Positions 16,734-26,400 of a stretch of DNA of 36,124 nucleotides are shown here, in pieces (position 1 is the stretch's first letter; every line of letters begins with the position of its first letter). The position numbers were made by a program, and so were the translations under genes. The notes under the pieces are model-generated. The model made no database searches, was not told the DNA's origin, and saw only the letters and a list, made by a program, of their open reading frames with translations. The DNA is taken from contig JAUNUP010000028.1 in NCBI GenBank assembly GCA_030538115.1, positions 1 through 36,124 on the forward strand, in the 5' to 3' direction. The stretch is from Dermatophilus congolensis (lineage in GTDB: Bacteria > Actinomycetota > Actinomycetes > Actinomycetales > Dermatophilaceae).

Positions 16734-17750
16734 TCACACCGCCTCGACCGTCTCGCGGAGGGCCTTGCCGATGCGCTCCGGGCCGGGGAAGTACTGCCAT
16801 TCGTGTACGTGCGGGTAGGGCAGGTCCCAGCCGCCGACCCGGAAGATCGGGGCCTGCAGATGGTAGAAGCACTCCCGCTGCACGAGGGCCGCGAGCTCGG
16901 CGCCGAAACCGCTGGTCAGCGTGGCTTCGTGCACGATGACGCAGCGGCCCGTCTTGCGCACCGACGCCGCGATCGTCTCCAGGTCGAGCGGCACGAGGGT
17001 GCGCAGGTCGATGACCTCCGCGTCGATGCCGGTCTCCTCCGCTGTGGCGATGGCGACGTGCACGATCGTGCCGTACGTCAGCACAGTCACCTGCGAGCCC
17101 TCGCGACGCACCTTGGCGGTGCCGAGCGGCTCCGTGTAATGCCCCTCCGGCACCTCGGCGAGCGGCTGGCCCTTCCACGGCACGATCGGACGGTCGGGGT
17201 GGCCGTCGAACGGGCCGTTGTACAGGCGCTTCGGCTCCAGGAAGATCACCGGGTCAGGGGCCTCGATGGCGGCCAGCAGAAGCCCCTTGGCGTCGTACGG
17301 GTTCGAGGGGATCACGGTCTTCAGGCCCGCCACGTGCGTGAAGAGGGCCTCGGGTGACTGGCTGTGGGTCTCGCCTCCGAAGATGCCGCCGCCCACCGGC
17401 ATGCGGATCACCAGCGGACACGTGAAGTCCTCGGCAGACCGGTAGCGCAGGCGCGCCGCCTCCGAGACGATCTGGTCGTACGCCGGGTAGACGTAGTCGG
17501 CGAACTGGATCTCCACCACCGGCCGCAGCCCGTAGGCGGCCATGCCGATCGCCGTGGCGACGATGCCCGCCTCGGAGATGGGCGCATCGAAGCAGCGGGT
17601 TGTGCCGTACTTCGCCTGCAGGCCCGCGGTGCAACGGAAGACGCCCCCGAAGTAGCCGACGTCCTCGCCGTACACGACGACCCGCTCGTCGCCGGCCATG
17701 GCCACGTCGTGAGCGTCACGGATGGCCTCGATCATCGTCATCGCAGGCAT
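16734..17750 (-). CDS. Branched-chain 2-oxoacid dehydrogenase E1 beta subunit
   Basis: 338 aa. A transketolase-type central domain and C-terminal transketolase domain, with the E1 beta signatures VVVYGEDVGYFGGVF, FDAPISEAGI, EIQFADYVYPAYDQI and RMPVGGGIFGGETHSQSPE. Together with E1 alpha it forms the TPP-dependent decarboxylase that takes valine-, leucine- and isoleucine-derived 2-oxoacids. The ATG at 17750 is 1 bp after the E1 alpha stop, the same spacing as to E2; an upstream TTG in frame at 17771 would overlap E1 alpha and is less likely. Confidence 0.92.
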   Translation of the reverse strand: MPAMTMIEAIRDAHDVAMAGDERVVVYGEDVGYFGGVFRCTAGLQAKYGTTRCFDAPISEAGIVATAIGMAAYGLRPVVEIQFADYVYPAYDQIVSEAARLRYRSAEDFTCPLVIRMPVGGGIFGGETHSQSPEALFTHVAGLKTVIPSNPYDAKGLLLAAIEAPDPVIFLEPKRLYNGPFDGHPDRPIVPWKGQPLAEVPEGHYTEPLGTAKVRREGSQVTVLTYGTIVHVAIATAEETGIDAEVIDLRTLVPLDLETIAASVRKTGRCVIVHEATLTSGFGAELAALVQRECFYHLQAPIFRVGGWDLPYPHVHEWQYFPGPERIGKALRETVEAV

Positions 17751-17751
17751 G

Positions 17752-18996
17752 TCAGAACCCCGCTTCTTCACGCTGACGCTGCACGTGGGGCGGGATCTCC
17801 TCGAACACGCCCTCCCACATGAGCCTCCGGCTCGACCGCGCCCCGCTGTGCAAGGTGCCGATCGCCTCCGACTCCTCCTGCGTCGCGAGCACCCGCTCGC
17901 GGACCTTGCTGACGAGGGCGACCTGCTGCTCCTCCGACCACTCGCCGCTGACGATCAGGTGCTTCTTGAGGCGCAGAATCGGGTCGCCGAGCGGCCACTC
18001 CACCCCTTCACGACGAGGGCGGTATGCCGACGGATCATCGGAGGTCGAATGCCCGCCCACCCGGTACGTCACGTACTCGATGAGCGTCGGGCCGAGGTTG
18101 GCGCGGGCGCGCTCGGCCGCCCAGTTCGCCGCCGCGTACACGGCGAGGTAGTCGTTGCCGTCGACCCGCAGCGACGGGATGCCGTAGCCATGCCCGCGGT
18201 GCGCCAGGGTGCGGGACCCGCCGATCGCGACGCCGGAAAACGTCGAGATCGCCCACTGGTTGTTGACGATGTTCATCACCACCGGGGGCTTGTACGTGGA
18301 GGCGAACACGAGGCCCGTGTGAAAGTCCCCCTCAGCAGTCGACCCGTCTCCGACCCACGCGGCGGCGATCTTCGTGTCCCCGGCGATCGCCGAGGCCATC
18401 GCCCACCCGACCGCCTGCGGCCACTGGGTCGTGAGGTTGCCCGACACGGAGAAGAACCCGTAGTCCTTCGCCGAATACAGCACCGGCAGTTGGCGTCCAT
18501 GCGTGGGATCGCCTGCGTTGGAGTAGATCTGGTTCATCATCAGCAGCAGCGGGTACCCGCCCGCGATGAGCAGTCCCGCCTGGCGGTAGGTCGGGAAGTT
18601 CATATCGCCGTCGCGCAAGGCCCGGCGGAAGGCGCAGGAGATCGCCTCCTCGCCGAGGTGCTGCATGTAGAACGACGTCTTCTGCTGGCGCTGGGCGAGC
18701 AGCATGCGCTCGTCGAAGATCCGCAGCGTGATCATGTGTTCGAGGCCGGCGCGCAGGTCGTCGAAGGACAGCAGCGGCCCGTCGCCGCCGAGAGGTTCGG
18801 CCCACGGACCGACGGCGTGTCCGTCGTCGTCGAGGACCCGGATGATGCCGAACGCGAGGTCGTACACGCTTTCGGCAGAGGCGTCGAGCTCAGGACGCGG
18901 GGCCGCACCGGCGGGTGGGATCGCCACCCCGGAGAAATCCGGTTCGCTACCGGGGCGGCACTGTGGCTCGGGGATGGTGAGTTTCAGTGGCTCCAT
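17752..18996 (-). CDS. Branched-chain 2-oxoacid dehydrogenase E1 alpha subunit
   Basis: 414 aa, first gene of the operon. The TPP/Mg motif is visible as GDGSTAEGDFHTGL (from about 217) ending in NNQWAIST (from about 245). The long N-terminal extension and motifs such as FYMQHLGEEA, NFPTYRQAG and YRVGGHSTSDDPSAY match the BCKDH E1 alpha branch rather than pyruvate dehydrogenase. The complex both degrades branched-chain amino acids and yields isobutyryl-, isovaleryl- and 2-methylbutyryl-CoA, the primers of iso/anteiso fatty acids. The promoter must lie in 18997-19070; a long hairpin (19070-19145) separates it from the upstream gene. Confidence 0.92.
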   Translation of the reverse strand: MEPLKLTIPEPQCRPGSEPDFSGVAIPPAGAAPRPELDASAESVYDLAFGIIRVLDDDGHAVGPWAEPLGGDGPLLSFDDLRAGLEHMITLRIFDERMLLAQRQQKTSFYMQHLGEEAISCAFRRALRDGDMNFPTYRQAGLLIAGGYPLLLMMNQIYSNAGDPTHGRQLPVLYSAKDYGFFSVSGNLTTQWPQAVGWAMASAIAGDTKIAAAWVGDGSTAEGDFHTGLVFASTYKPPVVMNIVNNQWAISTFSGVAIGGSRTLAHRGHGYGIPSLRVDGNDYLAVYAAANWAAERARANLGPTLIEYVTYRVGGHSTSDDPSAYRPRREGVEWPLGDPILRLKKHLIVSGEWSEEQQVALVSKVRERVLATQEESEAIGTLHSGARSSRRLMWEGVFEEIPPHVQRQREEAGF

Positions 18997-19069
18997 TTCC
19001 AGAGTCTGCCAGAACCCCTGTGGTCCTGCTCACAGAGCAGCCTGCCTTCGTGGTGACCCACCTGGGTGC

Positions 19070-19145
19070 GAATCCTTCATCTATGTGGGTGCGTCGGCAG
19101 GGGCCTATAGGGGGCTCTCGACGCACCCACGTAGATAAAGGATTC
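19070..19145. terminator. Long hairpin between DUF559 gene and bkd operon
   Basis: A 27-nt inverted repeat (19070-19096 against 19119-19145) pairs at 25 positions, with one G-T and one C-A mismatch, around a 22-nt loop. The core is GTGGGTGCGTCG/CGACGCACCCAC. It starts 6 nt after the stop codon of the DUF559 gene and ends about 70 bp before the E1 alpha start, so it may act as a terminator. There is no T-run, and the arms are longer than needed, so a mobile-element end or protein-binding palindrome is also possible. Confidence 0.75.
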
Positions 19146-19151
19146 CGAACG

Positions 19152-19979
19152 TCATGCGAGTGGGACTGGAAGGGCTAGATGTCGCCCTGTTCGGAGTATG
19201 GACAGCAGCCAACCCTGTGTCTTATCCCAGGTCAGCCAGATCTGCTCGTAGCTGAGCCGGTCTCGGACATAGCCGCGCTCGCGTGCTGCGAAGTCTCGCG
19301 CGCAGTCGATCGCGACGTTTCGAGGGGCGGAGTGGTGCGCCGCGCTGTCGGCCTCGATGATCCAGGACTTCCCTACGAGCAGATCGACGTGACCGATGCC
19401 AGCGATGTACGCCTGGGGGCGCACATAGACTCCGCGTCTCTGGAAGAAGAGCCGCAACCTGGTTTCTGAGCCGGATTGTGCGAGGCCGGAGTAGTGCGCT
19501 TCTGTGCGACGGCTTCGCATCGGCACCGTTCTCAATAGATGACGAGCGACTGCCTCGTGCAGCAACTTCAAGTTCACCGCCGACTCGAGCACCACGAGCG
19601 CTGTCTCCTCGTCGTGCCTGTGCAGCACGTGGGCCACGCTGTCTTCAACAGGCGCAACAGCTGTCGGGCACGGCGAGGCGAGCCGATGGAACTGAACACC
19701 TCGCGGTGGTGCCGGTGAGGGCCTAGCGCCCGGGCTCATGACGACGTGCAGGTCCGAATAGGGCGGCACCCATAGGCCGTGAACGTGGCACGCGCTAAGG
19801 CAACCTAGTCGTCCACCCAGTTGCACTGCGCGCACGGCGGCCTCGGGAGTGAATGCGTCGGCGTACCAGCCGCGGTGAACTCGACGCAGGCGACCCTGTT
19901 CGAGAAGTTCACGCAACTGGCGAGCGTCGATACCTCGCTCGGCGAGCTGAGCCCTGGTGAACGGACCGGGATTGACCAT
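19152..19979 (-). CDS. AbiEi-like wHTH plus DUF559 (Vsr/PD-(D/E)xK-fold) protein
   Basis: 275 aa. The N-terminus (FTRAQLAERGIDARQLRELL...GRLRRVHRGWYA) resembles the winged-helix domain of AbiEi-type antitoxins. The C-terminal part carries the DUF559/Vsr-like nuclease-fold pattern: Glu172 in SGSETRLRLFFQRRGV, then Asp199 in GHVDLLVGKSWIIEADS (Glu209, Asp211), and NVAIDCARDFAARERGY. Actinobacteria often carry many such genes; the biological role is not established, and a phage-defence or repair nuclease is only an inference. It sits alone, with no obvious AbiEii toxin partner. A long hairpin follows its stop, and the stem-loop repeat array 20104-20386 precedes it, so it is bracketed by palindromic DNA. 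Confidence 0.75.
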   Translation of the reverse strand: MVNPGPFTRAQLAERGIDARQLRELLEQGRLRRVHRGWYADAFTPEAAVRAVQLGGRLGCLSACHVHGLWVPPYSDLHVVMSPGARPSPAPPRGVQFHRLASPCPTAVAPVEDSVAHVLHRHDEETALVVLESAVNLKLLHEAVARHLLRTVPMRSRRTEAHYSGLAQSGSETRLRLFFQRRGVYVRPQAYIAGIGHVDLLVGKSWIIEADSAAHHSAPRNVAIDCARDFAARERGYVRDRLSYEQIWLTWDKTQGWLLSILRTGRHLALPVPLA

Positions 19980-20103
19980 GCCTCAGACCCTGTCACCGCG
20001 ACGCATTCGCCACGGCACCCCAGCGACCTCCTGTGGAAAACCCCGTGGACAACGGGCTGGGTCGCTGGGCTAGGCCGCCCAGCCGGGCGACATCCTCCCA
20101 CCA

Positions 20104-20386
20104 GTGCCGTGGCCCGGCCACAGCGAGGTGCGCCACCTATGCCGTGGCCCGAGCCCAGCAGGGCCTCCAACCCGTGCCGTGGCACATGCACCCCGACACC
20201 TCACCTTCCAGCGCCAGTGCCACGGCACGGTGGGAGGCGGAGCCCGGCCAGTCCCCCCAACCCGTGCCGTGGCACCCCTCACCAAAGGCGAGTGAGCCGG
20301 ATTCATGTGCCACGGCACCCCATCGATGCAGGTGCCGTGGCACATGCACCCCGACACCTCACCTTCCAGCGCCAGTGCCACGGCAC
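20104..20386. repeat. BIME-like array 2: three intact stem-loop elements plus degenerate arms
   Basis: Intact elements are 20174-20228, 20264-20318 and 20332-20386, each with GTGCCGTGGCAC, a 31-nt loop and GTGCCACGGCAC. Two degenerate left-type arms ending in GCCGTGGCCC lie at 20104-20115 and 20139-20150. The first and third intact elements with 12 flanking nt are identical over 67 nt (20174-20240 and 20332-20398), a direct repeat at 158-bp spacing; the middle one has a different loop and opposite polarity. The array begins 24 nt beyond the megasynthase stop codon. It fills most of the 431-bp gap up to the DUF559 gene; 19980-20103 shows no other feature. Confidence 0.92.
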
Positions 20387-20410
20387 GGTGGGAGGCGGGA
20401 GCCAGGGCGA

Positions 20411-23400
20411 TCAGGTCCGGTTGCCGATGTAGTCGGCCAGTTCGGCGACGCTCGGGTAGGTGAAGATGTCCTGGAGTTGCACCTGGCCCTGCACCGACAG
20501 GGCCGAGCGGAGTTGGGCGAGAATCTGGGCCGCTAGCAGGCTGTCTCCTCCCAGGTCGAAGAAGTTGTCGTCGGCCGCGACACTGTTCACCCCCAGGACC
20601 CGCTGGTAGACACCGATGAGTTGACGCTCCAGAGGCCAGCCGTCGCTGTCGGCCGGCGCCCCCGTTTCAACTGCGGAGTCGGCGGCGACGGTCGACTTGT
20701 CCGGGAGCGACTGCCTAACCCACTCGTCGAGTCTCGGCTGCAGGGGCCTCGTCGAGACGAGGAGCTGCACCGGAGACCGCAGCGCGAGAACGCGTTCGAG
20801 CACTTCGATCCCCTCCGCCGGCGACATGGCAAACCTGTCTTGCCCGGAGGCGGTGTAGGCCGCGGTCTGCTCAGTGGAGTATTCGAAGTCCCAGTCGTCC
20901 CAGTTGACGCACACCCAGTCGACTCCGTGGCGGCGCGGGTCGGCTTGGGTGAACGCGTCCATGAAGCGGTTCGCGCCCATGTACGCGGTCATCGCGAGCC
21001 CACCGAGCACCGCTGCGATCGACGAGAACAGCATGACAAACCCCGGTGTCGACTCGCCGCGCTCCGCCATCGCGCCGATGGCTCGGTCGAGGGCGAGCAG
21101 ACCGCGAATCTTCGGGGCGAACTCGCGACGCAGGAGGTCGTCGGTGACGTCCGGCAGGTACGTCAGCTCGGCGAGACCCGCCGCGTGGAAGACGCCGTCG
21201 ATGCACCCGAACCGGTCACGAGCCACCGAGAACACCCGGTCGAGATCACCCTCGCTCGCGGGATCGGCCTGCAACACCACGACGTTGCACCCGACCGCCT
21301 GGAATCGTGTGACGAACTCGATCACATCTCGGTCGCCTTCCGCGGCGGGGACACCCGGTTCGACCGAATCCTGCGAGGTGCCCTTCTCCGCGGGGATGGA
21401 CAAACCATCGTCTTCCCCACGGAACGTGCCGGCGTGGGCAGTCGCGAAGTCATTCCCGCTTTCCGGATCCAGAGTCGGGACCGGGCGGCGGGAGGTGAGG
21501 ACTACGTTCGCGCCGAGGCCGGCCAGGTGCTGCGCGAGCACGCGGCCGATACGGCCCAGGCCGCCCGTGATGACGTACGTCCCGCCGGGCACCAGGCGCG
21601 AAGCCCCCTCCGGCACGGTTGGCACCGAGACCGATTCGTAGGTGGGCACCCAGCGGTTCTGGCCTCGCCAGGCGACGATCGACGCTTCGTCGGGATCCTT
21701 GGCTGTGCACTCCGCGACGATGCGGGAGGCGATTCTCTCGGCCGCGTCACGATCACCAGCGCCGGCCACGTCGATGACACGGCACGTGACGTTCGGGTTC
21801 TCCTGCGCGACGACGAGGGCCGCGCCCAGCAGCGTTGCCTGGAGCGGCTGGCTCAGTTCGTCGTCGACCTGCACCGCGCCCTCGGTGACAACCCACATGT
21901 GCAGAGGGTCGGTACCGCCACTTCGGGTGACCGCCTGAGCCAGGTGCACCAGGTCACGCGTCGCCGTGGGCAGAGCGGGGTCGTCAGTACTTGCGCCGAG
22001 TGCTCGCAGGTCGAGGAGACGATCAGGCAAGTCCGCGTCATCGTCGAGGGCCTCGGCGCGCACCACCGTGTCGCCGTGGGCGCTGAGCAGCGCGATCACG
22101 AGGTCACTGAGTGTCTCTTCCCCGACCTCGCGCATGCTCGAAGCATCAAGGACGAGCCACTTCGTCGGCGTATCCGCGTCGTCCGAACAGCCGAGGCGGG
22201 CACAGACGGCCGGCGGCATCGTGCGGCGCCACGACGGGAGCGAGAACCACTTGTCGAGTGGGAGTTTTGCGTCGGCCCTCGCCTCCGGGGTCGCGCCGAG
22301 AGTACCTGCCGCAGTGGTTTCAGGCCAGCAGCGTTCGCCGTCGAAGACGTAGCTCGGCAGCGGGACTCGCTTGTGCGTCTCCCCTTCGTGGAAAGCGCGC
22401 CAATCGACGTCGATGCCCGCCCACCAGATCTTGCCCACCGCCTGCAGGAGGACCTCCGCGTCGGTGAGCTTCTGCTCCAGCGGGTGACGCATGCAAGTCA
22501 CCGTGAGCGGCGGTGTCATCGGAGTCTGGCCGCGCGCGTCCACAGCCCGAGGGGCGGCGGCGGTCGTCGTCACCGGGCCACTGAGGGAACCGTCGTCGGA
22601 ATCCGTGCCAGCCGAGGTCGCGGCGATCGTCGTGACGAGGCCGCTGAGGGTGCGACCCGGGCCCAGTTCGAGCATCATCTGCGGGCCTTGCGCCAGCAGG
22701 GTGGCGGCGTTGTCGGCGAAGCGCACCGCCTGGCGGAGGTGGCGACCCCAGTAGGCGGGGTCGAGGGCCTGCTCGTCGGTGAGGTAGTCGCCGGTCAGGT
22801 TCGACAGGATCGGCATCGTTGGCCGGTTGAGGGTGACCCGCTCGGCTTGCTCGTGCACTCGGCGGGCGGCGTCTTCCATCATCGGGGAGTGGAACGCCCG
22901 CGTCGTGTGGAGACGCTGGCCTGCCGCCCCCTGCTCCGCGAGGCGTGCCTCGATGCGTTGGATCGCGTCGAACTCGCCCGAGATCACGATGTCGCCAGGT
23001 GAGTTGATCACCGCCACGTCGACGCGCGGTTCATCGACGACAAGAGAGCGGGCCTTGTCGAGCGACATCTTCACCGCGAGCATCGCTCCCAGCCCAGCCT
23101 CCTCCATCGCCCAGGCGCGCGCCTGTACCAGCGAGAGCGCGTCGGGCAGGCTGACGACCTCGGCGATCGTGGCCGCGACGTACTCGCCGAGGCTGTGACC
23201 GACCACAGCGTTCGGGGTCACGCCCCAGGCCATGAACGTGCGGGCCAGCGCGTACTCCACCGCGAAGAGCGCGGGCTGCAGGTAGTAGGCGCGAGCGAAT
23301 TCGTGGTCGCCTCCCACCTCGGCCTCTTCGGCGAAGGCGACGCGCCGGAGGTCGATGTCGTGCTCCTCGGCGAGGATCGCGCAGCACGCGTCGTAGTGCC

Positions 23401-26400
23401 GTCGGAACTCCGGCACCTGCTCGTACAGGCCCTTGGCCATGCGCGGGTACTGCGAGCCCTGCCCCGGGAACATGAACACCGTTCCGTGCCCCGCCGAAGC
23501 AGGCGTCGCCGCCGTCGCCTTCTTCAGGGAGGCGATGAGCGAGTCGGCGTCATCACCCACTGCGACCAAGCGGTTCTCGAACAGCTCCCTTCCTACGTGC
23601 AGCGTGTAGGCAGCGTCACCGAGGTCCATGTCGGGTCGCCGCTCCAACGCGGAGACGAACGCGCCCCGGGCACGCTCGAGCGAGACCGGGGTTCGCGCCG
23701 ACAGTGTGAACAGCACCGGTGTCGCACCCGGGTCGTCGTCGGCACCGCGCTCGGCGCTTCTCACGAGCGCCGGCAGACGCCCCGCGTCCGAATGCGAAAC
23801 CGACTCCGCCTGAGCGGCAGCCGCGACACCCTCGACTCCGACAGCGGGAACGGCACCCGACGCCGCTTCTTCGCCGGCGGCCGGGGTGGCTTCGACGTCC
23901 GCGCTGCGTGCACCCTCGGGCGCGATGTACTCCTCCAGCACGATGTGGCTGTTCGTGCCACCGATGCCGAAGCACGAGACTCCCGCTCGGCGGAGTTGAT
24001 CGTCTTCGACCTCCCACGGCCTCAGGGTTTCGTTGATGTAGAACGGGCTCTCGTCGAGGTCGAGATGGGGGTTGGGGGTCTCGAAGTCGACGAGCGGGGG
24101 CAGCTCGCGGTGGTGGAGCGCGTAGACGGTCTTGATGAGGCCGGCCATCCCTGCGGCGATGTTGCTGTGGCCGATTCCGCCCTTGACGGAGCCGATCGCG
24201 CAGAATCCCCGCCGGTCGGTGGAGCGGCGGAAGACCTGCGTCAACGCGCGTACCTCGATGGGGTCACCGACGAGGGTGCCGGTGCCGTGGCATTCGAGGT
24301 AGGTGAACGCGTCCGGGTCGGCGCCCGCCATCGCCTGAGCAGCGGCGACGACCTGCGCCTGCCCCGTCACGCTCGGAGCCGAGTAGCCGGCCTTGATCGC
24401 GCCGTCGTTGTTCGTGGCGTGACCTGTGATGACGGCGAGAATCGTGTCGCCCGCAGCCTCCGCGTCTTCGAGGCGCTTGAGCACGACGACTCCCACGCCG
24501 TCGCCGAGGATCGTGCCGCTGGCCTCCGCGTCGAAGGGGCGGCAGTGGCCGTCGCGGCTGTTGATGTGGCCCTCGGCGTACATGTAGCCCGCCTGGGGGA
24601 AGGTGAGGCTGCTTGCCCCTGCGAGCGCGGTGTCGCACTGCCCCGCGGCCAGCGCCTGGCACGCCTCTGCCACGGCGACCAGGGAGGTCGAGCACGACGT
24701 CTGCACGTTGATGCTCGGGCCCTGCAGGTCGAGCAGGTGGGAGACGCGGGTGGTGACGTAGTCCTTGTCGTTGCCGATCTCGGTAAGGTGCGCCTCCATG
24801 GGGTCGCGCGGGTCGAGCAGGCCTCCGCCGCGTAGGTAGTGGAGCAGGTACGTCGGCAGGAAGACACCGCCGAACACGCCTGTGCGACCGCCGTCGCGGC
24901 GGGGAGCGTAGCCCGCGTTCTCCAGCGCTTGCCAGGAGCATTCGAGGAACAGGCGCTGCTGCGGGTCCATGAGCACGGCTTCCTTCCGGCTGACGCCCCA
25001 GAAGCGCGGTTCGAACTGCTCGACCCCGTCGACGATCGCGCCGATGCGCCGGTAGTCGGGGTCGTCGTAGATCTCGGGGGCGACGCCGCGCTCGGCGAGC
25101 TCCTCCTCGGTGAGTTCGCGGATCGAGCGGACGCCGCCGCGGATGTTCTGCCAGAACGTGTCGGCGTCGGGCGCGCCGGGGAAGCGGCACGCGACACCGA
25201 CCACGGCGATGGCCCCGCTCCCCTCCATCCGTGGAGCGACCTGCGCAGATTCGAGCGCCTCGTCGCGCGGTTCGAGGCTCGCGGCGAGCAGCCGCACGGT
25301 CGGGAACTGGAAGACGTCGACCACGCCCACCTGCATCCCCTGCTCCCGCAGCCGGGCGCACACCGCCGCCGCGGAGAGGGAGTGCCCGCCGAGGTCGAAG
25401 AAGTTGTCGCCCGCCTCCACAGCGTCGACGTGGAGCACCGCCGCCCATGCCTCCGCGATGAGGTGTTCGAGCCGGGAGGTCGGCGGGTCGAGCGGCGCGC
25501 CGCCGTGGGCGACGTGCCTGATGGTCGTGGGATCGGGCAGCTCGCGGCGGTTGAGTTTGCCCGAGGACGCGAGCGGCAGGTTCGGGATCGGCACGATGTA
25601 GCTCGGCACGGAGAAGTGCGGCAGGTGCGCCTTGAGGTGCGGGCGCAGCGCGGCGACGAGAGAGTCGTCGTCCCGGGAACCGTCTCCGACGACGTACGCC
25701 ACGAGGTGCTCGGGCTGCCCCGTGGCGGGGTCGTCCTTCGTTGTCACGACAGCGGATTCGATGCCGGGGAACGCGACGATCACGCTTTCCACCGCTCCCG
25801 GCACGATGCTGTAGCCGCGGAGCTTGATCATGAACGCAATCCGCCCCTGGATCTCGAGGCGCCCGTTCGGCAGGATCCGCCCGCTGTCGCCCGTGCGGAA
25901 GAGCCGGGAGCCGTCGTCGCGCAGCGGATCGGGGATGAAGCGCTCGGCGGTCTGCTCGGGGGCGTTGAGGTAGCCGCGGGCGAGCGAGTCCCCTCCGACG
26001 TAGATCTCTCCCACGAATCCCGCCGGCACGGGGCGCTGTTCGTCGTCGAGGAGGTAGATGCGCACGTTGTCCATGGGCACGCCCGCAGGTGCGTACTTCG
26101 GTGAGAGGACCGTGTCGACGTCAGCGAGGTCGCTCGTGCAGACGTCGTGCGCCTCGGAGATCGAGTAGTCGTTGAGCAACCGGATCGTCGGGAACCGCCG
26201 CGCAAACCGTTGCTGCAGAGCAGTGGTGACGACTTCGCCGTTGAGGTAGACGACCCGCAGGTACTCGAACGCGGTCGCGAGGTCGAGGCCGGGAGTCGAG
26301 AGCACCTGGTCGAGCAGCGACGGCGTGAACAGTACCCGGGTGATGCGGTTCTCGTGGAGGTAGTCGGCGAGGCGGGGCGGGTCGAAGATCGCGTCGTCGG

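Noticed and set aside
20104..20386. CRISPR array interpretation of the regularly spaced repeats
   Set aside because: Repeats are only 12 nt and alternate in orientation, two of the intervening sequences are identical, and there are no cas genes. The pattern is stem-loop elements.
19821..20432. Open frames running through the repeat arrays (also at 2-441 and 35694-36113)
   Set aside because: The translations simply repeat the arm sequence (for example CHGT, VPWH, PRHG) and have no ribosome-binding sites; they arise because the repeat lacks stop codons.
20621..24835. Long plus-strand open frames antisense to the megasynthase (20621-23002, 23195-24835)
   Set aside because: They are mirror frames of GC-rich coding DNA with third-position bias; their translations are Arg/Gly/Val-rich with no domain, while the minus strand has full domain content with intact active sites.
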